From Peronospora farinosa (lineage: Eukaryota; Oomycota; Peronosporomycetes; Peronosporales; Peronosporaceae): DNA of 64,000 bases. Position numbers and translations under genes: made by a program. The stretch spans positions 372,001-436,000 of the forward strand of contig CANTFK010000164.1 in the NCBI GenBank assembly GCA_947646735.1, read 5' to 3'. Shown here one piece after another: positions 53,880 to 63,388 of the stretch (the stretch's first letter is position 1; each line of letters starts with the position of its first letter). Below the pieces are notes generated by a model, which searched no databases, had not been told where the DNA came from, and worked only from the letters and a program-made list of their open reading frames with translations.

Positions 53880-53993
53880 CTTCAACGTGTCTTGTCTAGA
53901 GCCTTTGCTGTGGCTTCAAGAAGCCGGTCAGATAACGGAATGGCGTGATTTACAAACGAATCTTAAACATCAAAACGAGTTTTGGCCACTTTT

Positions 53994-54265
53994 TTAAAAG
54001 AGGTTCAGGTACATGGAGTTACAAAACTAAATGCTAGATCTTCTGGTTTAGTGGTTACCTCAGTCTTCTACCATGATACGATCGTCCCCCTCCTCGGTTT
54101 CCCATTCTGCTGGATGGATACGTCGGACGTCACGAGAAGCACTTTTCTCAAGACACGTGAGTAGGTCCGTTGACAAGGTGCGGTGCTAGTTCCACCATGG
54201 AGGGGGGCTTCCCATCCAAGGAGAAGGGGACCAATTTCCTGGCTCTCGGAGGTCTCCGTCTAAGG
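53994..54265 (+). mobile_element. SINE-like insertion with 13-bp target duplication
   Basis: TTTGGCCACTTTT occurs on both sides (53981-53993 and 54266-54278) and only once in unit 1, so the 272 bp between are an insertion. TGGTTTAGTGG at 54044-54054 is an exact match to the pol III A-box consensus; the B box is weak. A long target duplication and tRNA-like promoter fit a SINE. It separates the copy 2 gene from its original upstream sequence. Confidence 0.65.
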
Positions 54266-54324
54266 TTTGGCCACTTTTGAGTCTCTACTTCTGCAGACCC
54301 TCTCGATCTACATACACTTGATCA

Positions 54325-54336
54325 TCACTTCTCAAC
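54325..54336 (+). promoter_or_regulatory. Initiator-like element, PLP enzyme copy 2
   Basis: TCACTTCTCAAC is the counterpart of the element at 50524; it is retained on the gene side of the insertion. Confidence 0.4.
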
Positions 54337-54441
54337 TTCACATTCAATTGCAAAGACGTCGTATTTCGCATTCGCAAGTGCTCGCTCACTTCGTCGATCT
54401 ACGAAGTCTCCCTGTTGCGTCACGACAGTGTCCTGACGATC

Positions 54442-56655
54442 ATGCCATCGACCATGTACGAGACCGAGGACCTGGTGCTGCTGTCGAACAGCTCCGATAA
54501 CGTATTCAACAAAGAAACAACATCGCCTATCGACATGAAAGCTAACTTGATCGACCAGGCCCAAGTCAATGACGACACCGATTCGGAGACCTCGTCCAAC
54601 TCCATTGATGGCCCAAGGACCGACATTGGCAAGGAGATCGATGCAATTGCCATGAAGGAGGCCGAACGCAGATTGACTTGTAGAACCTCCGTTGCCACTG
54701 ATATCTCCTCCATTGATGGTGACGTCGATATTGAAGTCAAGGACGAGGAGCAACACGAACTCGATGGGGAATTGTTACACGACATTGCCCACAACATGAT
54801 TGGCCGCAACATACCGTTCGAGACACCGTTCGGTACCAAGGCTCAGTGCTACGCGGACTATACAGCCAGTGGCAAGGCCATCGAGAGTATTGAGACTTTC
54901 ATCCGCAATGAGGTTATGCCCACATACGGCAACACGCACACCACGACGTCAGTCACTGGTCTCCAAACTACCTCTTTTCGAGAGGAGGCCCGTGAGATCA
55001 TTGGCAAGGCAGTGAACGCCCGTCTCTACGGCAGCGGAGCTCGTGATGTTGTCATCTTCAGTGGTCAAGGTTGTACCAGCGCCATTAACAAATTCATTAC
55101 TGCTCTTGGTCTTCACACAATGCGACGTTATCATCGTCCACACAAGCGGCCGGTCGTCTTTACGTGCCCTTTTTCACATCATTCGAACTTGCTCCCGTGG
55201 CGTGAGCTATACGCTGTCGATGTCGTCGAGATCCCTGAAGCCAAGACCGGTGGCCTGGACCTGAATGAGCTTGAGTATCAACTTCAGAAATATCAGGGTC
55301 GTGATCTCAAGATTGGCACATTCGCCGCTGCATCCAACCTGACGGGTATGTTTGCTGACGTCGACAAGGTGTCGAAGCTGCTGCACAAGTATGGAGCACT
55401 TTCTTGCTGGGATTATGCCACGTGCGCTCCCTACGTTGAAATCGACATGAACCCCAAGGATCATGGTGCGTACAAGGACGCCGTGTTCTTCTCCGGTCAC
55501 AAATTTGTGGGTGGTCCCGGGTCTCCCGGTGTATTGATTGTCAAGAAGAACTTGATGAACAACGAGGTGCCGACGATGCCTGGCGGTGGCACCGTGTTGT
55601 TCGTAACCGAGAAAGCTCATAGCTACCTGGCCAGCAACGTGGAGCGTGAAGAGGGCGGAACCCCCGACATTATCGGTAGCATTCGGCTTGGTCTCGCGTT
55701 CGAGATGAAACAGCGCGTGGGCACCAAGCACATCATGGACCTTGAGCGCCAACACGTGCGCCATGTCCGCGAGGTACTGGGTCGGAACGACCATATTATT
55801 CTGCTTGGCCACGAAAATGTGGACCAGCTACCGATCTTTTCGTTTCTGGTCCGCTTCGGTGACCGCTTCCTACACCACAACTTTGTGTGCGCGTTGTTGA
55901 ACGATCTATTCGGCATCCAGGCACGTGGGGGCTGCCAATGTGCTGGTCCATTTGGTGCTCGTCTGCTCGGTCTTAGCCGCGAACACATCATTGCTCTGGG
56001 TCATGCTGTGGTCGCCAAAGACGAGGTTCTAAAGCCGGGTGTCTCCCGCGTGAGCTTCCCGTATTTCGCCGACGATGACGAGGTAGAGTACATTCTGGAG
56101 GCAGTGAACTTTGTGGCCGACCACGGCTGGAAGTTGTTGCCGCAGTACGAGTACAACCCTCACAACGGAGCGTGGTGTCATGTTTCGCGGGCCACGGTTC
56201 TCTTCCCGTCCAGAAAGTTCCTGGCAAGCATGCAACTCGACGACGTGGAGATGGTCCGCCAGTCTGTGTGTGCTGCTCCTATTCACAACATTGCTGCTCA
56301 CCGTCGCGAGAACATGAAGCAGGCTGCTGTTTTGGCGAACGCCTGCATGGAGGACGCCGTGTCGATCGAAGAATTTTCCGAAGGTGCGAAGCTGGTGACA
56401 AGCCACGAGTGGTTGCGCTGGTTTGTGTATCCGTATGAAGCTGTTGCCGCCTACAAGGAAAAGGGCGAGAAACCGACGCTCCCGGAGAAAATCGAGGGGC
56501 CGTGCCAACCGCATCGCTATTTGGATGGATCAGTCCACAATGTTTGGGAAGGCGTGCCGTCCCTGGGAAAGATGAAGCGGAGTCTATTGGGACGTTTCGT
56601 GCTTAAGATGTTCATGCAGGCCGAGTCTAGACGCCATGAAGGACAAGAAGACTGA
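54442..56655 (+). CDS. Class-V PLP enzyme, copy 2, altered at both ends
   Basis: This near-identical copy of the enzyme at 50610 keeps the full PLP domain, including SGHKFVGGPG and ARGGCQC. The first start codon of copy 1 is CTG here, so translation must begin at the conserved ATG 54442 (MPSTMYETED) or at a near-cognate codon. Three residues after LIDQ are missing. Near the end one extra T (GAGTCTAGAC instead of GAGCTAGAC) shifts the frame, so about 33 C-terminal residues are replaced by SRRHEGQED and a stop. The PLP core could still fold, so this is either a truncated functional paralogue or an early pseudogene. A SINE-like insertion sits in its promoter region. Confidence 0.8.
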   Translation: MPSTMYETEDLVLLSNSSDNVFNKETTSPIDMKANLIDQAQVNDDTDSETSSNSIDGPRTDIGKEIDAIAMKEAERRLTCRTSVATDISSIDGDVDIEVKDEEQHELDGELLHDIAHNMIGRNIPFETPFGTKAQCYADYTASGKAIESIETFIRNEVMPTYGNTHTTTSVTGLQTTSFREEAREIIGKAVNARLYGSGARDVVIFSGQGCTSAINKFITALGLHTMRRYHRPHKRPVVFTCPFSHHSNLLPWRELYAVDVVEIPEAKTGGLDLNELEYQLQKYQGRDLKIGTFAAASNLTGMFADVDKVSKLLHKYGALSCWDYATCAPYVEIDMNPKDHGAYKDAVFFSGHKFVGGPGSPGVLIVKKNLMNNEVPTMPGGGTVLFVTEKAHSYLASNVEREEGGTPDIIGSIRLGLAFEMKQRVGTKHIMDLERQHVRHVREVLGRNDHIILLGHENVDQLPIFSFLVRFGDRFLHHNFVCALLNDLFGIQARGGCQCAGPFGARLLGLSREHIIALGHAVVAKDEVLKPGVSRVSFPYFADDDEVEYILEAVNFVADHGWKLLPQYEYNPHNGAWCHVSRATVLFPSRKFLASMQLDDVEMVRQSVCAAPIHNIAAHRRENMKQAAVLANACMEDAVSIEEFSEGAKLVTSHEWLRWFVYPYEAVAAYKEKGEKPTLPEKIEGPCQPHRYLDGSVHNVWEGVPSLGKMKRSLLGRFVLKMFMQAESRRHEGQED

Positions 56656-56861
56656 CGACGAGAAGAGCGTGTTGAAGGAGGAGGAAGCCATTTGTGTCGT
56701 CTTTGCCGGCTCGGAGACGTGTCAGTAGTTGAAGAGTGTGATTTAAAGTCGAGGGTGGGGAACAATTGAAAAGTCTTTTGCAGTGTTTAGAAGTACCTTG
56801 GATAGTGTTTCGCGTATGATGATGAAATGAAGCTCATTGAGATTTCTGCTGCGAGGCTCAA

Positions 56862-56925
56862 TGAGAAGTTTACTTCAACACCAAGATGCAACAGTGTCCA
56901 TCTCGGTGTTGAAGTAAACTTTTCA
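56862..56925 (+). repeat. Long hairpin downstream of PLP enzyme copy 2
   Basis: 56866-56888 pairs with 56899-56921 at 22 of 23 positions, the same stem and loop as at 53068-53131. Confidence 0.92.
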
Positions 56926-57003
56926 TGTCTCCATACGTCAGTCAACTTCAATACAGCAGCCATATGGCACCACCATCAGATTCTCCATTCCCTTATGTTC
57001 GGC

Positions 57004-57607
57004 ACCACCAGGGAAGTCCCCAATTGTGTGGCTTAGGTAATAAGTGGGAGGCCTTCTCTCCACTGCGTGCACCACGGGAGGCTGCGCAGCGTGCGAACCT
57101 GACGGAGAGTAATAGAAACGAAGTCATGAAGTGTGGGGCACGTCGACAATGCATTAAATATTCTCCACCCAAGCATTAACAAGCATCAGCCCTTCTCCGT
57201 TGTCACCTCTTAGTCGCCGGCCCATCTGCCGAGCGCGACTTCCGGTCCCACCCCCTAGAACGTGATGATGTCCGTTCCAATTCCGACCAGAGCTGTTGAG
57301 CCAGGCTGACCCGTCTGTTGGTACCCGGCTCATCTTCCAGGTGCCTTGCATTTGGTCATTTGGTCCCACATATTCTAAATTAAATACAGAATCCAACAGA
57401 CAGTCTGATCATTCCATAAATCTTTGCTCGTGGAAGCAGTTCCTAGGTATAAAGTGTAATAGGGCAGACAGAGGCTTGAGTAAAGACTTGTTTACTTGAT
57501 AAGTACTCGAGAGGGGGGAGAATGAATTTGAAGCTCCTGGAGTCCTATTTTTTCACCTTTTGGCGTATACCTTGGACCTAGGCACACATGCCGACTAAAC
57601 GACATTG
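57004..57607. other. Noncoding sequence after the duplicated locus
   Basis: About 600 bp without a gene; 57240-57360 is related to 53450-53620. Confidence 0.4.
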
Positions 57608-57855
57608 TGTTGGAAGTTTGATGTTGAAGATATTGAGTTCGATTAGCGCCAGCCGTCAATCCGGTCAGAAATAGTCAGTGCAAGATGGTAGCAGACAAGT
57701 TGGCCAGCAGCCATCTGTCGTTGAGGCGGTTGGAGCACAGACATTTAGGAGAACGAGTGGCTAGGAGGCAGACAGAAGAGATAACTAGTATGTATCAATA
57801 CAGAACCTTATTGTTAGCCTACCGCTTCCTTGACGCAACACGCATCTTGCCTACA
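57608..57855 (+). mobile_element. Ty1/copia 5' LTR
   Basis: The 248-bp stretch starts TGTTGGAAG and ends CTACA, typical copia LTR ends, and is followed at once by a primer-binding site. Confidence 0.65.
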
Positions 57856-57868
57856 GGTTATGAGCCCA
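57856..57868 (+). other. Primer-binding site for half initiator-Met tRNA
   Basis: GGTTATGAGCCCA is complementary to the anticodon stem-loop of initiator tRNA-Met (TGGGCTCATAACC contains the CAT anticodon). Priming from an internal tRNA site is known from copia. Confidence 0.65.
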
Positions 57869-57906
57869 ATGGCCTGAGCCACCGAACCGACTACGAAGAC
57901 ATAAGG

Positions 57907-58218
57907 GGGTGTCCCGCGAGCCTCGCCTGGACGCGGCTCGCCAGCGCGTGCGCCCATCGCACCCGCAGTCGTCAACGATGGACCCACTCGCGAGAGCGGG
58001 CAGCGAGACGATAAGATCCTCGCCGCGCTCGCCGCACTCACCGATCGACTGGCGAGCCTCGAGACGTCGCAGAGAGTGCGAGACGAAGAGGCGCGCATGC
58101 TCGGGGCCGTGAGGAGCGGCCTGTTCGCCTCGAAACTCGGCGCCAACATGCGCGGTCGACTGATGACGATTGACGCGATCGGAGACTCGGAGGAGAAGGC
58201 ACCGGCGCCGAGCGAGTA
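57907..58218 (+). pseudogene. Start of a copia gag-like ORF, cut by a Ty3/gypsy insertion
   Basis: This GC-rich stretch has one open plus-strand frame coding for DDKILAALAALTDRLASLE and QRVRDEEARMLGAVRSGLFA, a heptad-rich pattern common at gag N-termini. Base composition is clearly higher in GC than the flanks. The frame is cut at 58219 by the TGTGGTGG LTR end. No ATG near the PBS gives an obvious start. Confidence 0.5.
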
Positions 58219-59043
58219 CTGTGGTGGAGTGGGTTCTTAAAATTGTGTGATGAGACCCCAAACCACTCACTGTGCCGGACTGCCGACTGTCGGAGGGGGT
58301 ACCCCGATGCCACGTATGAACCTTCTCTTACCTTGTGTACCCGTCGGCTGGCGGGTTGCACTCTTCGGAGGACTTGGTGAAGATGTCGACGTCTGCCTTG
58401 AGGGAGGTAGACCTGGGGGGCCTCGAGTGGATATGCTTCACTCGGTGGGCCGGTAGGTGGCCACTCGATCGACCTTGTCGAGAGTGGACTTAGAGCCAAA
58501 TTCTTCAGGGGCGCTTGTCGTCCCTGGCCTTTTCCTTCTTGTTTCAGGGGTATCAACCACCTGACCTTTACTTTGCTCACGGACCTTTGTAAGGTAAGGG
58601 AGGCCACTTACGATAGCGGGTCTTGGGGGGTGTTGCTACTCGAACGAGCTCACGGGCCAAATATATCCTGGAGCTCTATTCGCACTTGAACTTCGCTACA
58701 CAACTGTCTTCGACGGGGGGGACAAAATATATCCCTTCCCGGAACAGTGAGTAACTTAGAACAAGTCCTTCTTGGGTGACGGAGTCGTGCCACGTAGATC
58801 GCAAATTGAGTAGTATTTAATATATTCCTATCCTTTTAACTCCTTTACTCTATCCTTGCCTGAAGATCTGATTCCTTGCGTCGACTAGTCTGATCCTTGT
58901 ATTAACTGGTCCGGAGTGGCCAAACTCCGAGGGGCCGAGGTCGACTGATGAGGGAGCCAGGTCTACCAATGAGGGACCGGGTCGACCAACGAGGGGCCGA
59001 GGTCGACCGATGAGGGACCGGGTCGACTAATGAGGGACTCGGT
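58219..59043 (-). repeat. Ty3/gypsy LTR (3' LTR of the right-hand element)
   Basis: In plus coordinates it begins TGTGGTGGAGTGGG and ends GGGACTCGGTCCA. On the minus strand that is TGGACCG...CCACCACA, with the purine-rich TTTTGGAAGG just before it as a possible polypurine tract. About 24-bp minirepeats (GAGGGGCCGAGGTCGACCGA type) fill 58930-59040. It is homologous to 34900-35515. The inner end is inferred. Confidence 0.65.
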
Positions 59044-59426
59044 CCACCTTCCAAAAGACTTGCTACCGTCCGCTAGTTCTCATGGCTTTGCATTACTTCG
59101 AAGCGGTTATGGCTTGTCTTCTTGCGCTCGAAGTCCCGGAGTAAGGCTCCGCAATTCAGATCCACTTCGTCCACCCACGAGGGGTCAGGGTTTCCCTTCC
59201 ATTGCACGAGGAATTCTCGTTGTTGCCTCCCATACCGAGTCTTCTTGCCTGTACGACTCTCTAAAATTTCTTCGACTTCATACTCGCCCTCTTACAATTC
59301 CCGCACCCAGCTGTCTTCTGGTAGCAGACATTCGTCGAAGTCGACTCGATCCGTTCCATCCACTTTCAGCTCGCTATAGGTCGATCGGGGAACTCTCTGA
59401 CGGGCTTGAGCTTGGAGATGTGAACG

Positions 59427-60946
59427 TTAGGGAATAGTCTGTATTCTGTATTCTGTACCTCGTAACTCCAGACGTACCGCATGATCTCCGACTAACTCCT
59501 GGACTCGGAACGATCCATGCCATAGGTGGGCCAATTTCTTGGCATACCCCTCCTTCACTCGGTCTAAGTATAGCCATACCCGGGCCCCTGGCTGAATTTC
59601 GTGGCCGACTACCCCTTCATTTTGCGCTTGCACCCGAGCCTGACTAGCCGCCCGTAAATTCTCGTTGACTTGGTCTCTTTCTCGCTGATAGTGACTCTGA
59701 ATCCGATATCTCCATCTCCAAGGTCCTGATTCTTGACGTCGAGTGTTCACCAGTCTCAAGAGTGGTCCTAGCATCCCATCCATGTACCAGATAGAACGGT
59801 GTTTCCTCTCGTACTCTGTCTTGAGCCGTGTTTAACGCGAACGTTAATCGTTCCGCGTATTCATCCCAGTCTCGCTGACCTACGTCGGCTACGTACATCT
59901 TGAGCGATCTTGTTAGAGTCTGGAGCATTCTCTCCGCAGTGCCGTTCGCTTGAGGTCGGTAGGCCATGGTCGCTCTCTGACGTTGACCCACCATACGACT
60001 GAACGCTCGGAAGAAGTCCGACATAAACCCCGGTTACCGATCGTGACGGATCATCTCACTGGCACCAAAACGGCGGAAAACGCATTCTTCATATCCCTCA
60101 GCTACTGTCTGGGTGTCCGTGACGCACTTGCTTTAGCCATCACATAACCTGTGAACAGGTCGACCCAGATCAGTAGTTCCGTATTACCTTTATGTGACTT
60201 GGGGAGAGATGATATGTGGTCCATCGCGATAATTTGGAAGGGGTACGTCGCTTCACATTCCCCAGAGACTTCCCTTGTAAAGTGGGTCTCCCTTTCCCAG
60301 TCTCACAATCCATGCACTGACCCACATATTTCTGAACACTCCGGAACAGACCCCTCCAATGACAGTATTGTCTGATCCGATGATAATTACGCCCGATTCC
60401 CTGATGGCCACCTTCCAAACTCTTATGATAGTGATGGAGGACGTCGGCTTGGAGACTCTCAGGTATCACCAATCTGGCAGTTATGTCTCGGTCGTCTCCC
60501 TTGGTCCTCTGGCCGGGGCAATACACCAGCAGTCCTTCTTCACTTATCTCGTAATCTTCCGACATTTTGCTGCAAGTTCGGGCCAATTCCACTGACAAGT
60601 CCTTCCAGTATCCATTCAAATATGCCTTCAACTCGCGTACCCAGCTCTCCTCTTCTTGCGCATCTCGGATCCTTTCCATCCGGAGTTGTTGTACCACATC
60701 TTCTTGTATGACCTCTCCAGATATTCTGACGGGAAACCGTGATCTCGTCACCGCAGATACCTTGACCGACTGGCCTCGGTCTCTAGGGACTAACACCTCT
60801 GGCAGCCGATTGATTGTTTCTAGACCCGACCACTCTCCTCTTGGTATCGACTCGACCCCTTGCTGCTGATGTAAAGCCGCACTGGCCAATTGGTCTACGC
60901 TCTGATTCCAGTCTCGTTTCACATGTATACTGCGTGGGTGGACCAC
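59427..60946 (-). pseudogene. Ty3/gypsy integrase region
   Basis: Three minus-strand frames cover an integrase. At 60946-60170 the HHCC zinc finger is visible (HHYHKSLEGGHQGIGRNYHR, then CMDC). 60024-59644 holds the catalytic core with AYRPQANGTAERMLQTLTRS, the E of the DDE triad. 59783-59427 holds the C-terminal domain (QPGARVWLYLDRVKEGYAKK, WHGSFRVQELVGDHAVRLEL). Frame changes between them and at the first catalytic Asp make it inactive as written. Confidence 0.85.
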
Positions 60947-62157
60947 GACTGGAGCTTACTCAACGCCTTGGCCCGCAACGGGGAAAAACCTGAAGCTTTG
61001 CATTCAATCTCTCCACGCATCTGTCTTATAACCAGATTGGAGTCTCCACAAATAATCAAACGCCGTCGCTCCATTGGCTCCAACAGGTCAAAACCCAGTA
61101 ACATGCCCTCATATTCAGCTTCATTCACCGTAGACTTGTCGAGATATTTCGACGCAGCTGCGACTATAGTCCATGCAGGGAGTCTCCACACAATAGCGCT
61201 GCAGGCGCCTCCCCCTTGTTTCACCCGGGCCGACCCATCGAAACTCATCACATACAGTTCTTCATTTAGTTCCACTGTGGGCGTCGGTAGGTCGGCCACT
61301 TGCCTGGACTGCTTCTTGGGAGCAATTGACGACAGAATGGAGTCCACATTCTTTCGAGGCGTGATGCTGGCTGCTAACGCCCCCAGTACCTGGTCCTCGC
61401 CTTTCTTGCATTTCACAATCTCCAAAGTCCACTGTGACAACAGAGCGGCCCAGTTTCCTAAGCGAACTTGCAACCCCGAAGACTTCACTAGCCAGGCTAG
61501 TGTAGAATGCCTCGTCAGAACCTTGAGAGGTCGGGTGACCAACATCGTGAAGCAAGTTTCCAATATTCGTAACAACGCCAACACTTCCTTTTCCACTGTG
61601 CTATAGTTCACCTCGTTTGACTTGAGGGTTCGGCTCGTAAACATTACCGGCATATACAGGCCGTCGTAATTCTGCACCAACGACGCCGAGATAGCCCAAT
61701 CACTTGCGTAGACAATGATGACCGCCTCTCTAGCCGGGTCGAAATGTCGTAGGATGGACGCTGTAGCAATCTTGTTCTTGAGCATGGCAAACGCTACTTG
61801 TACCTTCGACCATTTTTCTTCGTCGTCTTCCTGGGCCGTCACTTCCTCGTTAGCCTTCCATTTGCACCTCCAAGCGTGAAAATCCACCTCTCTCAGTTCG
61901 TAAAGGATCGACGCGTATATGGCATAATCTTCGATGTACCTGCTGTAGTAATTTAGGCTTCCTAGAAAGGACTGCATAGCCTTCAGCGTTGTCGGTAGAG
62001 GTAGGTCGACCAAAGACTGAAGATCTTTTGGGTGGGCCTCTAGTCCCCCTTTGGAAACTCGATGTCCAAGATACTCGACCTTCCGATATCCCCACGTACT
62101 CTTGACGGCACTGACCGACAAATTCCAATAGTCACACACGTCTAGCAGCCGCTCCAC
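60919..62157 (-). CDS. Ty3/gypsy RT C-terminus with two RNase H domains
   Basis: This 412-codon open frame starts in the RT thumb (VEYLGHRVSKGGLEAHPKDL). It continues with the Ty3-type RNase H (REAVIIVYASDWAISASLVQ, NEVNYSTVEKEVLALLRI). After a linker it holds a second, complete RNase H of the type found in cellular and archaeal-like enzymes: YVMSFDGSARVKQGGG, NEAEYEGMLLGFDLLEP and CGDSNLVIRQMRG, carrying the first three acidic residues. Dual RNase H elements are known from plant Tat/Ogre and have been reported in oomycetes. It is an unexpectedly long open stretch in an otherwise frameshifted element. Confidence 0.85.
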   Translation of the reverse strand: MERLLDVCDYWNLSVSAVKSTWGYRKVEYLGHRVSKGGLEAHPKDLQSLVDLPLPTTLKAMQSFLGSLNYYSRYIEDYAIYASILYELREVDFHAWRCKWKANEEVTAQEDDEEKWSKVQVAFAMLKNKIATASILRHFDPAREAVIIVYASDWAISASLVQNYDGLYMPVMFTSRTLKSNEVNYSTVEKEVLALLRILETCFTMLVTRPLKVLTRHSTLAWLVKSSGLQVRLGNWAALLSQWTLEIVKCKKGEDQVLGALAASITPRKNVDSILSSIAPKKQSRQVADLPTPTVELNEELYVMSFDGSARVKQGGGACSAIVWRLPAWTIVAAASKYLDKSTVNEAEYEGMLLGFDLLEPMERRRLIICGDSNLVIRQMRGEIECKASGFSPLRAKALSKLQSWSTHAVYM

Positions 62158-62181
62158 TTTCTGGCATAATACATCCCACGA

Positions 62182-62874
62182 TTAGGCCGGAACAAGTATG
62201 TCGTCAATGTATGATCGTCGACCCAACATTGAGAGGCCCGATTTTGCATCGGGTTCCCCTGTTGCGAACAAATCCTTTGTTTCCTCTGTGGCCGCCCCTG
62301 GCGAAATCCGTAAGAATCCATATAACGCATTATCCAACAACCTTTGATATATCTGAGGCGCATTCTTAAGCCCAAAAGGCATCCGAAGCCATTCAAATAA
62401 TCCCAGTGGCGTAACGAACGCTGAGATTAGTCTCGCCCTTTCGGTCATACTGAATACCCAAAAACCACTCGCCATGTCACCACAAAGCTCTGTCCAGGTC
62501 CTCCAGTAGTTCGTTAATCAATGGTATAGGGTATACCATAAGCTGGTTGAGATCATTCACCAACCGATAGTCGATACACAATCGAATATCGACCCCATTC
62601 TTCTTCACGATAATTACAATTGGGCTGGCCCATGGCGAGGTGGAAGGCTGAATGATCTTTGCTGATAACAGTCCCTTGACAGGTCGGCTAGCTTCTCTCT
62701 GAATTGAGGGGCCACCTTCCGTACGCGTTGCGCGATCGGTCTTGCGTTCCCCACATCGATATCGTATATCGCTCCTCGGGCGGCCGGGGGTAAAGCGTTA
62801 CCTTTGCCCATCAGAGATGTCGTTTCTTCCATATTATTGTCGCAATCGGTCCACCTCTTCGGGAGTATTCCCAT
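62182..62874 (-). pseudogene. Ty3/gypsy reverse transcriptase core
   Basis: Two broken frames hold RT motifs: APQFREKLADLS and KNGVDIRLCIDYRLVNDLN (62874-62480), then LISAFVTPLGLFEWLRMPFG, LKNAPQIYQRLLDNALYGFL and the catalytic YIDD in RRSYIDDILV (62475-62182). At least two frame changes and a stop after the YIDD block separate the parts. Confidence 0.85.
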
Positions 62875-63388
62875 CTGGATCAGGAATCTGTATATCTTCT
62901 AACGCAATGCCTTCGGATGAGGGGTCCACTTCCGGTACGACCGCCCACCCTGGCCTTATGTCCTCGGCCCAAAGTTCCCCACTCTCGAAAGAACACACCT
63001 GGTCATCTGCCTGTAACAAGTCTACCAGTTTGGCTTCCTTCTCCATGGTAGTGATCACTACAGGTAGGTCTTCCTTAGCTACACTCCGTTCCTGGATAGA
63101 CCCCTCCTGCCAATTCACCTCTTCTTCGCACGGTTGTTCATCTCTGTCGGGTATTGGTTGGTACGTCATATTCATCATTGGGGTTGGGGCCGCTGGTCGC
63201 TGTAAGATGTGTGACGGAGTCTTATATTCTGGTCTCTCCACTATTGGCCCCTCTTCCTCTTCCGTTGGGTCGGCCTGATGGTCGACTTGGTCGGTGGTAG
63301 ATTCATAAGTCAGATTTAGCCATTCCGCATATCTTCGAGAGCCCACCGAGACAAACCCTGGCGTTCTCGGAACTTGCTCCCTAGTCAA
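62834..63388 (-). pseudogene. Ty3/gypsy protease-RT linker
   Basis: An acidic, Pro/Glu-rich open stretch in the same frame as the protease, separated from it by one in-frame TGA. It likely links protease and RT; no motif of its own. Confidence 0.65.

Larger units (their letters stand above)
53880..57003 (+). repeat. Direct duplication, unit 2
   Basis: It is a second copy of 50370-53207, enlarged by a 272-bp insertion (53994-54265). Differences inside the gene include loss of the first ATG, a 9-bp deletion after LIDQ and a one-base insertion near the C-terminus. Confidence 0.92.

Noticed and set aside
50370..57003. Duplication as an assembly artefact
   Set aside because: The copies differ by a 272-bp insertion with target duplication, a 9-bp deletion, a lost ATG, a frameshift and a different spacer, so they are real separate loci.
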